A stretch of DNA of 13,263 nt from Hyphomicrobiales bacterium (GCA_021775515.1 JAJFHR010000312.1:1-13263), one strand, 5' to 3'; shown: positions 6,557 to 13,263, numbered from the stretch's first letter. Program-made: numbers and translations. The notes: a model not told the origin generated them from the sequence alone.

Positions 6557-7573
6557 TCAGCGGAAGGCAGGCGCGTAAAGCAGTCCACCATCACGGGGTA
6601 GTGCATTGGCACCGCGTTCCATTTTCAATGGTGTGCTTTTTCCAAGATTGCGCTCATAAATCTCACTATAATTGCCCAGCTTGGAAATGACATTGAACAT
6701 CCAGTCTTTTTCAAGACCGATATAAGGGCCAAAATCACCGGAACCGCCAAGCAGACGCTGCACGGTCGGGTTTTTCGAGCTCTTCAGCATGTCAACTGCA
6801 TTGGCCTGGGTAACACCCAGTTCCTCGGCTGTTATCAAACCGTTGATCACCCAGGTAACCAGATCTTTCCACTTGTTATCGCCATGGCGCACCAGAGGAG
6901 AAAGAGGCTCTTTGGAAATCAACTTAGTCAAAATAACGTGCTCGGCTGGATCTTTCATGGTGGTACGAAAGGCGGTGAGCTGACTTGTATCCGTGGTAAG
7001 CGCATCGCACCGACCGGCCTTATAAGCGTTGACGGCTTCTTTTTTGCCTTCAAAAACCACGGCTTCAATTTTAAGATTATTCGAGGCTGCAAAATCGGTC
7101 AGATTGAGTTCGGTTGTCGTTCCTGCTGTGACACAAATCGATGCCCCGTTAAGCTGTTTGGCATCAGCAATACCGGTTGACTTTCTGACCATGAAACTCT
7201 GACCGTCATAAAAAACAATGGTGGTGAAATCGACACCTTCCTTGGTATCGCGTTTCATCGTCCAGGTTGTGGTACGCGAAGTCAGATCAACCTGACCGGT
7301 GACGACCGCAAGAATTTTCTGCTTTGAAGCAAGCGGTACGAAATTCACTTTGTTCGCATCGTTAAAAATCGCTGTGGCAACGGCGCGACAAATATCTGAA
7401 TCAAGGCCGGCCCAGTTGCCGCTTGCATCAGGATTTGAAAATCCCGGAACCCCTTCACTCACGCCACAATTGAGAATACCGCGGGCTTTTACATCTTCTA
7501 GTGTTCCCGCAAATGATGAAGCGACTGAAGCTGCCAGGAATGTCCCTGCCATAAATAAATTTTTAAATTTCAT
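6557..7573 (-). CDS. aapJ: General L-amino acid ABC transporter, periplasmic binding protein
   Basis: This 338-residue periplasmic solute-binding protein of family 3 delivers amino acids to the AapQMP complex. The signal peptide has a basic start (MKFK), a hydrophobic core and an AXA-type site, with cleavage likely after A22 (ASSFA/G). The mature protein opens with TLEDVKARGILNCGVSEGVPGF, followed by GLDSDICRAVATAIF and the SRTTTWTMKRD segment, typical of AapJ/BztA proteins. GGAG lies ten bases before the ATG. It is the first gene of the minus-strand operon and is followed by a strong hairpin terminator. The ligand set is broad in characterised rhizobial homologues; specificity here is not established. 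Confidence 0.95.
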   Translation of the reverse strand: MKFKNLFMAGTFLAASVASSFAGTLEDVKARGILNCGVSEGVPGFSNPDASGNWAGLDSDICRAVATAIFNDANKVNFVPLASKQKILAVVTGQVDLTSRTTTWTMKRDTKEGVDFTTIVFYDGQSFMVRKSTGIADAKQLNGASICVTAGTTTELNLTDFAASNNLKIEAVVFEGKKEAVNAYKAGRCDALTTDTSQLTAFRTTMKDPAEHVILTKLISKEPLSPLVRHGDNKWKDLVTWVINGLITAEELGVTQANAVDMLKSSKNPTVQRLLGGSGDFGPYIGLEKDWMFNVISKLGNYSEIYERNLGKSTPLKMERGANALPRDGGLLYAPAFR

Positions 7574-7698
7574 GTCTTGTTTTCTCCGCTGATTGTAGTT
7601 CTAAAAATTCACTGCGGATACATTTCCGAAGTGTTCCCCCAAGCATAGAATTTACATCAATGGCAAAGCTTATCCTTCCGGCATATACTTTGTCTAGG
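7574..7698 (-). promoter_or_regulatory. Leader and presumed promoter region of aapJ
   Basis: This 125-bp gap between the aapJ start and the IS481-like remnant must hold the operon's own promoter, unless transcription enters from the IS side. Apart from the ribosome-binding site I see no strong -35/-10 pair or clear sigma-54 site, so no position is proposed. Confidence 0.35.
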
Positions 7699-7854
7699 TG
7701 TTAGCCCGGCATTTGATGGTGTACTGTTTTCTGTTGAATGGAAGGATGCATTATGGGACAAGTTTTACACGGCAGCGCCACGACAACGTACGCCATCAGA
7801 ACAGCATCAGGCCAGCTTTGATGCCCAGTTCGACCAGAAATGACCTCATCTACA
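7699..7854 (+). mobile_element. IS481-like element remnant, left end
   Basis: The segment opens TGTTAGCCCGGCATTTGATGG (7699-7719), then a short leader ending GGAAGGATGCATT, then a transposase start. This matches my recollection of the left ends of IS481-family elements of Rhizobiales. Only about 120-155 bp survive. From about 7822 to 7854 the sequence is not recognised, and it joins directly to the truncated comD copy. Confidence 0.55.
7753..7821 (+). pseudogene. IS481-like transposase, first codons only
   Basis: The 22-codon frame reads MGQVLHGSATTTYAIRTAS followed by GQL and a stop. The MGQVLHGSATTT start and the following AIR are, from memory, characteristic of IS481-family transposases of alphaproteobacteria, where the next residues begin the helix-turn-helix region. 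Everything after this point is lost, so it is a scar only. The recognition rests on a short match. Confidence 0.55.
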
Positions 7855-8061
7855 AAGCCAGGCACCGGTGATGATGCCGACGCCTTCTTCCTCACTTGTC
7901 AGGGTGACAACGGTCATATCGCCATCTGCGTGGCACTGGTTTAAAATTTCAGTCAATCCTGCATCAGGCACGGTGCAGACAATCTTTACATCACGGCTCG
8001 TCAGGGTCCGATAGACATTACTGGACCAGTCGTGGGGATTATCTGAGGAGATTGGTGGCAT
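7846..8061 (-). pseudogene. Truncated second copy of comD (alpha subunit 5' end)
   Basis: The frame starts identically to intact comD (MPPISSDN) and follows it for 69 codons with four substitutions (S9P, D15N, K21T, R43H, numbered on the intact protein). It then runs into unrelated sequence after GAWL and stops two codons later. It keeps the TSEEEGVGI motif but lacks the remaining 60% of the subunit and any beta subunit, so it cannot form an enzyme. With its leader it forms repeat copy 2. The few amino-acid changes relative to total base changes suggest the copies diverged largely while under selection, or that one copy came from a related strain. Confidence 0.85.
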
Positions 8062-8235
8062 AAGTCAGGCGGGTTGGTTATGAAATCTTGTTGCAGCAAG
8101 CATTAACGTGATTGCCGGAAGAGTCAAATGGCGCGTCGAAGTTTTCCTAAAAGATGGCCGGCCAACTGGTCCCATTGGGATGAGATGAAAATTTCGTAAG
8201 CTTATGTTACGGGTATGGGCCGGAGAAAATTGGCG
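7855..8235. repeat. 381-bp direct repeat, copy 2, ending at the tRNA-Ser 3' terminus
   Basis: This is the partner of 703-1083. The comD-side end is cut by IS-derived sequence at 7854/7855. The other end reaches the discriminator/CCA of tRNA-Ser (8231-8234), one base into the acceptor stem. Because it is contiguous with the tRNA gene, this copy may mark the ancestral tRNA-to-comD junction. Confidence 0.9.
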
Positions 8236-8320
8236 GATGGGGTGGGATTCGAACCCACGAAACGCTTGCACGTTTGCCGGTTTTCAAGACCGGTGCCTTC
8301 AACCACTCGGCCACCCATCC
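8231..8320 (-). tRNA. tRNA-Ser (anticodon TGA)
   Basis: On the minus strand a full class II tRNA folds: acceptor GGATGGG (8314-8320) with CCCATCC (8235-8241), D-arm beginning TGGCCGAGTGGTTGAAGGC, anticodon arm CCGGT-CTTGAAA-ACCGG with TGA at 8284-8286, a long variable arm (CAAACGTGCAAGCGTTTC) and T-arm GTGGG-TTCGAAT-CCCAC. The discriminator is G, and CCA is encoded at 8231-8233; without it the gene ends at 8234. The long variable arm and TGA anticodon identify serine. A possible -10 (TATAGA, minus strand, 8346-8351) lies about 25 bp upstream. The 3' end coincides with the edge of the 381-bp repeat. Confidence 0.97.
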
Positions 8321-8393
8321 GCAGACTTAAGTCATCGGCGCTCTTTCTATAGCGCTTTAGACGATTTGAAAAGCCATCTTTACAGGTTTTTAC

Positions 8394-9767
8394 TTAAACA
8401 GAATTTCGCAGGCATTGCTCAAACGGTAAAGCAGGGATCGGGCCACCTTGAGCCATCGCCAATATATCGTCGATCAATTGTTTAGGCGATGAAACACCAC
8501 CATGAGATAACAGCATTTCAGCCTTTTCAACCAGGCCTTGCCGCGATAAAGGCGCTTCAGGATCACCAAGGGCGTTAGGCGTGTCAATTTTCAGCATAGC
8601 GCCGTCCCGCAACTTCAGGCTTAAACCACTGCCCCAGGCAGACGGGTAGGCGTCTTCATAAAAATCACTTTTTGTCACTGAAATGCGGCTGCAAAGTTCA
8701 GCGAGTTGGTGCCGCGCGGAAGTATCAAACGACGAAAATTCAATACGTGGCAGGCTTAGGGCCGCGGCGACACAATGTTGCAATGAAAACTTTGCTTCAT
8801 AAAGAGACTGGGGCTGAGAGCGGTCGCACAGATTAAGAGCTGCCTGATAGGTTTTTATTTCAATTTCCTCAATGTCATTAAGCGATTTTCCGCGGACATT
8901 TAGTTGCTCTGCTGCATCAAGAGCAATCTTGATGGCTGGATGAGTATGGCGGCAACTGGGCCAGGGTTTGATGGATGTTGCATGTACCTGCCAGCAATCA
9001 TCGGGCCCATCGAGTATTCTGGCGGCGTCACCATCGGCGCACATACCTTTGAAAAAAGCTTTTTCGCCTTCCAGAATGGTTGGAGCACCGGTAACGCCAT
9101 GGGCGGCCAGTTCGGCACTTACCACACCGGCCTCTGCGCCACGACCGGCATGAATATGTTTGGACATCGCACCGGTTTTAAGGAATTCCCAAAAACCTGC
9201 TGCCTGGGTGCCAGCATTACCGAACGCGTGAGTGGTTTGTTCATCGTTCAGACCAAGCAGGTGAGCGGCAGCCATAGTTGAGCCAAACGGCCCGCACGTT
9301 GCTGTATTATGCCACACAACATAGTGCTGATCACCAACTGCCTGGCCAACCCGCGTTGTCGCCTCATAGCCAAATAACACCGCTTCAAGCGCACGCTGGC
9401 CATTAAAATTATCTACCAACGGATCATTGGCCAAAGCAAAAACCGCCGGGACGACAACACAACCGGGATGAACGATTGATCCTCTGTGCAAATCATCCAT
9501 TTCCAGGATGTGGGTGAGGCACCCCAATACAAAAGCTTGGCGGCCGGCATCGAAGCCCGCCTTGCCCGGCACTGCCAATAAACCGCGCGGTTGCGCCCAG
9601 GAAACAAACTTTCGCCCTGTTTCACTATTAAATCCCGCCAGCATGTTGGCGACGGTATCAAGCGTAAACTCGGCAGCAACTCTTAGATCATTCGCGGTAA
9701 CAGGCTTGGTTTTTATAAAATTTATGAGTTGAGAGCTTTTGACCTGAGAGGGGACAATAATGTTCAT
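8394..9767 (-). CDS. MmgE/PrpD family protein
   Basis: This 457-residue soluble protein belongs to the MmgE/PrpD family, which includes 2-methylcitrate dehydratase and other dehydratases or isomerases of poorly known substrate. Family signatures are MDDLHRGSIVHPG (90-102), GPFGSTMAAAHLLGL (159-173) and SIKPWPSCRHTHPAIK (265-280), in the all-helical then lid domain order and at full length. No other methylcitrate-cycle genes (prpB, prpC) lie nearby, so a PrpD role is not supported; the reaction is unknown. The ATG has only a weak AAAG upstream. It runs towards tRNA-Ser with a 73-bp gap and is divergent from rlpA across a 171-bp gap. Confidence 0.88.
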   Translation of the reverse strand: MNIIVPSQVKSSQLINFIKTKPVTANDLRVAAEFTLDTVANMLAGFNSETGRKFVSWAQPRGLLAVPGKAGFDAGRQAFVLGCLTHILEMDDLHRGSIVHPGCVVVPAVFALANDPLVDNFNGQRALEAVLFGYEATTRVGQAVGDQHYVVWHNTATCGPFGSTMAAAHLLGLNDEQTTHAFGNAGTQAAGFWEFLKTGAMSKHIHAGRGAEAGVVSAELAAHGVTGAPTILEGEKAFFKGMCADGDAARILDGPDDCWQVHATSIKPWPSCRHTHPAIKIALDAAEQLNVRGKSLNDIEEIEIKTYQAALNLCDRSQPQSLYEAKFSLQHCVAAALSLPRIEFSSFDTSARHQLAELCSRISVTKSDFYEDAYPSAWGSGLSLKLRDGAMLKIDTPNALGDPEAPLSRQGLVEKAEMLLSHGGVSSPKQLIDDILAMAQGGPIPALPFEQCLRNSV

Positions 9768-9938
9768 CTTTGTGTTTCTTCGTTTTAGGCGGTGGCATAG
9801 TTGGGCAAATTTGACTGTGCCAACGCGGCAAAAATTAAAATTTGATCTCCATAAGTAACACTTTGTTAACCCGCAAACATCACTCTTTTAAGATATGGGC
9901 TAATTGCATCCTGGACAGGGTGCGAATGGCAAATCAGT

Positions 9939-10892
9939 ATGAGTATAAACAAGTATAGTTGCGTATCAGATATGAAAACGAATTTATCCTGGTTTCCGAT
10001 TGAAACCAGTGTGGAGCGTGGCAGCCGGATCAAAATAAAAAGCATTTCCATTGTCGCCATACTTTCTATCACCGGACTGTCGTTGGCTGGCTGCGGTTCT
10101 TCGCCAAAATTTGGCTCTGAATATGGCAAAGCCAGTCCTTATTGGAACGGCTCGGGCCCAATTCCAAAAGGAGGAGGGCGTTACAAAGTTGGAAATCCCT
10201 ATGTTGTTAACGGCAAAAAATACTATCCGCGAGAAGACCCCGGCTATGACCGGGTAGGCAATGCTTCGTGGTATGGTCCAACATTTAACCGTCGGCAAAC
10301 CGCCAATGGCGAGTATTTTGATATGACCAGGCTGACTGGTGCTCATCCCACTTTGCCGCTTCCCAGCTTTGTCCGGGTAACCAATTTGAAAAATCGCAAA
10401 TCAGTTGTAATCCGTGTCAATGACCGCGGACCTTATGCCAGCAACAGGGTTATCGATGTTTCAAAAAAGACCGCTGATGTTTTAGGTTTCCGCAATCGGG
10501 GCACCGCGCGCGTACGCGTGCAATATGTTGGTCGCGCGCCGCTTAATGGCGATGATTATTATACTTATTCGGCAAAACGCAGACCAGATAGCAATACTGC
10601 GAAAATTGCTTCTGCTTATTCCAGCGCGGAAGTTAAAACCTATCCAAGCAATTCAGCCCGTGCAAATAACCTGTATGTGCAAGCGGCCTCGTTTGCCAGT
10701 CAGGGCAACGCCCGCCGGCTTCAAAGCAGCCTGGGGTCGCTAGGTCCGGTCAAGATTGTGCCCTCTGACATTGATGGCCAGACCTATTACCGGGTCCGGG
10801 TCGGCCCGTTAAATAGTAACCGCGAGGCAAAAATTGCCCTGCGGCAAATCGTTGATGCGGGTCATACCGGCGCCACATTAGTGATCGACTAA
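9939..10892 (+). CDS. rlpA: RlpA family lipoprotein (septal lytic transglycosylase-like) with SPOR domain
   Basis: This is an outer-membrane-anchored peptidoglycan-binding protein. A hydrophobic stretch ends in the lipobox LAGC (C52). The RlpA double-psi beta-barrel domain spans about 106-195: GNASWYGPTFNRRQTANGE with E125, GAHPTLPLP with H136, and VNDRGPY with D162, the positions equivalent to the catalytic/conserved acid residues of P. aeruginosa RlpA. A C-terminal SPOR domain (about 243-317, LYVQAASFASQGNA to YYRVRVGPL) targets denuded septal glycan. The first ATG gives an unusually long 51-residue pre-lipobox segment without a clear ribosome-binding site. Starts at 9972 (ATG) or 10011 (GTG, giving 27 residues before the Cys) are plausible. 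It is followed by a strong terminator, so it is transcribed apart from the carboxypeptidase gene. Confidence 0.92.
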   Translation: MSINKYSCVSDMKTNLSWFPIETSVERGSRIKIKSISIVAILSITGLSLAGCGSSPKFGSEYGKASPYWNGSGPIPKGGGRYKVGNPYVVNGKKYYPREDPGYDRVGNASWYGPTFNRRQTANGEYFDMTRLTGAHPTLPLPSFVRVTNLKNRKSVVIRVNDRGPYASNRVIDVSKKTADVLGFRNRGTARVRVQYVGRAPLNGDDYYTYSAKRRPDSNTAKIASAYSSAEVKTYPSNSARANNLYVQAASFASQGNARRLQSSLGSLGPVKIVPSDIDGQTYYRVRVGPLNSNREAKIALRQIVDAGHTGATLVID

Positions 10893-10917
10893 TACCTGAG
10901 GAGATCGCTGTACCTAT

Positions 10918-10950
10918 AAAGCTGGATAGTACTAACTATCCAGCTTTTTT
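10918..10950 (+). terminator. Rho-independent terminator after rlpA
   Basis: AAAGCTGGATAGT pairs with ACTATCCAGCTTT through a 4-base loop (13 bp), followed by a T-run (10945-10950). The fold is perfect. It isolates rlpA from the downstream carboxypeptidase, which therefore needs its own promoter between 10951 and 11029. The flanking A's and T's could also let it work weakly in the other direction. Confidence 0.93.
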
Positions 10951-11000
10951 ATTATAAAAACAAAAACCCCGGGACCGGCAATTCAATTGCGTATACACTC

Positions 11001-11014
11001 AAGGTCCGGACCTT
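11001..11014. promoter_or_regulatory. Perfect 14-bp palindrome upstream of the carboxypeptidase gene
   Basis: AAGGTCCGGACCTT is fully self-complementary with no spacer and lies 15 bp before the ATG at 11030, in the only space available for that gene's promoter and leader. It could be an operator for a dimeric regulator or a small leader hairpin near the ribosome-binding site. No regulator is assigned. Confidence 0.45.
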
Positions 11015-11029
11015 AATTACGAAGTCAAT

Positions 11030-12220
11030 ATGAGCAATAACCGAAAGCTGTCTTTCTTGTCCGCGAGGGCAAAATCGCCCGGGCGTTTGATAAAAAACAT
11101 CATCGCGGGACTATTGTTAGTCTTCGTGCTGTTTTCAGCTGACGATGCCATAGCGCAGGGTTTTGAAACCAAAGCCAAGCAGGCCATCGTGATAGATGCC
11201 ATAACCGGTACGGTATTATTTGGCAAAAATGAAGATCAATTAATGCCTCCGGCGAGCATGAGCAAGCTGATGACGATGGTGCTGGTGTTTGAAGCCATCA
11301 AATCAGGCCGGCTGGGTATGGCCGATGAATTTTTGATTACAGAAAATGCCTTCAAACGCGGTGGCTCGCGGATGTTTGCCCAACTTGGGTCATCAGTCTC
11401 GCTTGAAAATCTTATTCAGGGAGTGATTGTACAATCTGCAAATGACGCTTCGGTCGCCCTGGCGGAAGGCATGAGTGGTACTGAAGCAGAGTTTGCCCGG
11501 GCCATGGTTAAAAGAGCCCGCGAACTGGGGTTGGAAAAATCAACCTTTGTCAATGCCACCGGCTGGCCCGATCCCAAGCAATTGATGACAGCAAAGGAAC
11601 TCGCTCTTCTTGCCCGCCATATTATCTATAAGCTTTCCGATTTTTATCACTTTTACAGCCAGTCCGAGTTTACCTGGAATAAGATAACCCAGAAAAACCG
11701 AAATCCGCTTCTTGGCGGTGACAACGGTGTGGATGGTCTGAAAACCGGTTTTACTAGCGATGCCGGGTATGGGCTCGTCGCATCAGCGGTTCGTAAAGGA
11801 CGGCGGATAATTATTGTTGTAAACGGGTTGAATTCAAAACAGGAACGCAAAGTCGAATCACGTAAATTGCTGGATTGGGGCTTTAGAGCTTTCAGATACC
11901 AGACCTTATTTAATGAGGGCGATCCGGTAGGAAACGCAAGAGTTTGGGGCGGTGATAGTTTTTTTGTTGATTTGGTCGCGCGTCACCCCATCAGCATTTT
12001 GAGCAGTAAAAAAATCAAACAGAAAGTATCTGCAGAAATTATCTATCGCGGCCCCTTGGTGGCTCCGGTGCGCGAAGGCCAGCAGGTAGCACTTTTGCGT
12101 ATTTCTACCGAAGGCAAGGTTTCCCAGGAAATTGCCTTGTTTGCCGATCGCAGTGTGCAACGCGGGTCGTTTTTAAAACGGGCAATTGGCGCTGGCATGT
12201 ATTTTTTGAAATTGCCGTGA
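11030..12220 (+). CDS. D-alanyl-D-alanine carboxypeptidase (PBP5/6 type, peptidase S11)
   Basis: This 396-residue periplasmic serine peptidase trims the terminal D-Ala from peptidoglycan pentapeptides and so limits cross-linking. All three penicillin-binding motifs are present: SMSK (76-79, catalytic S76 and K79), SAN (136-138) and KTG (238-240, in DGLKTGFTSDAGYG). A signal peptide with basic start and hydrophobic core (about 22-36) is cleaved probably after A42 (AIA/QGF). The C-terminal third matches the beta-rich PBP5 domain and ends in a short segment (GAGMYFLKLP) that may anchor it to the membrane, as the PBP5 tail does. It is followed after 19 bp by tmk, so they are probably co-transcribed. 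It corresponds to dacA/dacC-type genes; the exact symbol is not resolved. Confidence 0.95.
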   Translation: MSNNRKLSFLSARAKSPGRLIKNIIAGLLLVFVLFSADDAIAQGFETKAKQAIVIDAITGTVLFGKNEDQLMPPASMSKLMTMVLVFEAIKSGRLGMADEFLITENAFKRGGSRMFAQLGSSVSLENLIQGVIVQSANDASVALAEGMSGTEAEFARAMVKRARELGLEKSTFVNATGWPDPKQLMTAKELALLARHIIYKLSDFYHFYSQSEFTWNKITQKNRNPLLGGDNGVDGLKTGFTSDAGYGLVASAVRKGRRIIIVVNGLNSKQERKVESRKLLDWGFRAFRYQTLFNEGDPVGNARVWGGDSFFVDLVARHPISILSSKKIKQKVSAEIIYRGPLVAPVREGQQVALLRISTEGKVSQEIALFADRSVQRGSFLKRAIGAGMYFLKLP

Positions 12221-12239
12221 TCAGCGGACTTATTGGATC

Positions 12240-12869
12240 ATGAGCATGGGCACATTCATTACACTTGAAGGCGGTGAGGGCACGGGGAAATCCACCCAAT
12301 CGGCCTTGTTGTCGAAAAACCTCAGTGCCAGAGGAAAAACTGTTTTGCAAACGCGCGAACCGGGCGGCACCAAAAATGCCGAGGAAATTCGTAATCTGCT
12401 GGTCAGTGGAAATCCCGACAGTTGGTCGCCTGTCGCCGAAGCGCTTTTGATGTCGGCGGCACGCGACGATCATCTGCGTCAGAGCATCGTTCCCGCGCTT
12501 GAAAATGATCAATTTGTTGTCTGCGACAGGTTTGCTGATTCAACCCTGGCCTATCAGGGGATAGCCGGGGGCGTTTCGCCCGAACTAATACAAGCTCTCG
12601 AGACCTACGTGGTTCGGGAACATATACCGGATCTAACATTGATTTTTGATATCGACCCTGAGGTAGGTCTTGATCGCGCCAAAGCGCGCGGGCAAAATCT
12701 GGAGGATCGTTTTGAGCGCAAGGGTTTGACCTTCCATCACAAACTCAGACAGGCTTTCCTGGAAATAGGTCGCAAAAATCCACAGCGCTGCGTGATTCTG
12801 GATGCCTCACAACCTATAAAAGACATTGAAGCCGGGGTATGGCAAATTGTCTCGGAAAGATTCTTATAA
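12240..12869 (+). CDS. tmk: Thymidylate kinase
   Basis: This 209-residue cytoplasmic enzyme phosphorylates dTMP to dTDP with ATP, an essential step of dTTP synthesis. Visible are the P-loop GGEGTGKST (11-19), TREPGGT (38-44), the substrate-binding DRF with DSTLAYQG (96-107) and the lid region RAKARGQNLEDRFE (146-159). The length is usual for bacterial Tmk. The start MSMGTF is weakly supplied with a ribosome-binding site; an ATG two codons later is an alternative. It sits between the carboxypeptidase gene and holB, the order common in Hyphomicrobiales, where Tmk and the clamp-loader subunit are neighbours. Confidence 0.96.
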   Translation: MSMGTFITLEGGEGTGKSTQSALLSKNLSARGKTVLQTREPGGTKNAEEIRNLLVSGNPDSWSPVAEALLMSAARDDHLRQSIVPALENDQFVVCDRFADSTLAYQGIAGGVSPELIQALETYVVREHIPDLTLIFDIDPEVGLDRAKARGQNLEDRFERKGLTFHHKLRQAFLEIGRKNPQRCVILDASQPIKDIEAGVWQIVSERFL

Positions 12870-12947
12870 GAAAAAACTCCCGCTGCGGCACATTTTTACA
12901 GCCTATAAGCCGATGGCTGCGAAAGTAAAATGCGAAAGTTCGGATAA

Positions 12948-13263
12948 TTGAGTGAAATAGAAGAACCAGACCGGTTGCAGGATTTTTCCCATCCGCGGGA
13001 AACTGCAAATCTATTGGGCCATGAAAAGCAAATAACTACACTACATTCTGCACTGACCTCAAATCGGTTTCCACACGCCTGGATTTTTTCCGGCCCAGCC
13101 GGTATCGGTAAGGCTACCTTGGCTTACCGGCTGGCCCACTTCATTTTCAAGCATCCGAATTTCAAACATCCCTTTATGGCAGCTTCGGTTGAGGAGGCTG
13201 ACCGCAAAACGCTGGCGGTATCTCCCAAAGACGGGATTTTTCAACGTATCGCTGCACAATCTC
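12948..13263 (+). CDS. holB: DNA polymerase III delta' subunit, N-terminal part (runs off window)
   Basis: The frame from 12948 is open to the window end (105 codons plus one base) and reads MSEIEEPDRLQDFSHPR, then LLGHEKQITTL, FPHAWIFSGP and AGIGKATLAYRLAHFIF. The GPAGIGKAT P-loop (49-57) and the preceding GH...FPHAW pattern identify the delta' clamp-loader subunit, which helps load the sliding clamp. The start must be TTG at 12948 or later: the codon immediately upstream is TAA, and no ATG or GTG is available in the conserved SEIEEPDRL region. A rare TTG start with a weak ribosome-binding site suggests low translation, reasonable for a replisome subunit. It lies 78 bp after tmk and is probably the same operon. 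Confidence 0.9.
   Translation, partial: MSEIEEPDRLQDFSHPRETANLLGHEKQITTLHSALTSNRFPHAWIFSGPAGIGKATLAYRLAHFIFKHPNFKHPFMAASVEEADRKTLAVSPKDGIFQRIAAQS

Noticed and set aside
703..8235. Classic integrative element with att sites at tRNA-Ser
   Set aside because: No integrase or excisionase gene is present, and the duplicated sequence lies mainly outside the tRNA, so the tRNA link is reported as an observation without calling a defined element.
8065..8271. Minus-strand open frame overlapping tRNA-Ser and the repeat leader
   Set aside because: It crosses the tRNA gene and has no family resemblance; chance open frame.
12880..12925. CAGCC...GGCTG pairing and CCGCTGCGG between tmk and holB as a terminator
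   Set aside because: The stems are 4-5 bp, with no T-tract in the right place, and tmk and holB are likely co-transcribed.
1..13263. CRISPR arrays, phage modules, toxin-antitoxin or defence systems
   Set aside because: No short regularly spaced repeats and no matching protein families were seen on either strand.

Overview
The window looks like the chromosome of an alphaproteobacterium, most likely Hyphomicrobiales (Rhizobiales). Three things suggest this: the four-gene amino-acid ABC cluster in the rhizobial aapJ-Q-M-P order, the block rlpA / D-Ala-D-Ala carboxypeptidase / tmk / holB, and the moderate GC content (by eye about 50%). This placement comes from gene content; no database was searched.

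Layout. (a) 1-1083, minus strand: two subunits of a thiamine-diphosphate decarboxylase of the sulfopyruvate decarboxylase type (comD, then comE cut by the window edge), with their leader. (b) 1144-2609: a divergent pair, an Lrp/AsnC regulator and an EamA/RhtA-type exporter, sharing a 104-bp control region with a 19-bp dyad. (c) 2660-3257: insertion-sequence scars, the 3' end of an IS66 element abutting the interior of an IS6-family transposase gene that itself has an in-frame stop. (d) 3406-7573, minus strand: a complete general L-amino-acid ABC transporter, aapJ-aapQ-aapM-aapP, with a strong terminator hairpin between the binding-protein gene and the permease genes. (e) 7699-8235: an IS481-like transposase start and a truncated second copy of the comD 5' end, running to the CCA end of tRNA-Ser(UGA) at 8231-8320. 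(f) 8394-13263: an MmgE/PrpD-family gene, then on the plus strand rlpA, a strong terminator, a PBP5/6-type carboxypeptidase, tmk and the start of holB.

The most notable structure is a pair of 381-bp direct repeats (703-1083 and 7855-8235, exactly 7152 bp apart, about 90% identical by eye). They enclose regions (b) to (e), and one repeat end coincides with the 3' CCA of tRNA-Ser. The 5' part of comD, its leader and its probable promoter are therefore present twice, and the tRNA-proximal copy is broken by IS-derived sequence. This suggests that the exporter/regulator pair and the amino-acid transporter sit in an accessory segment assembled at a tRNA-Ser locus between the tRNA and comDE. To the right of the tRNA the content is conserved housekeeping: cell-wall hydrolysis, dTMP phosphorylation and the clamp-loader delta' subunit.

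I see no CRISPR array, phage genes, toxin-antitoxin pair or recognisable defence system, and no clearly new biological system. The value here is in the repeat/tRNA architecture, the decayed IS elements (one absent from simple ORF calling because of an internal stop) and several regulatory dyads.
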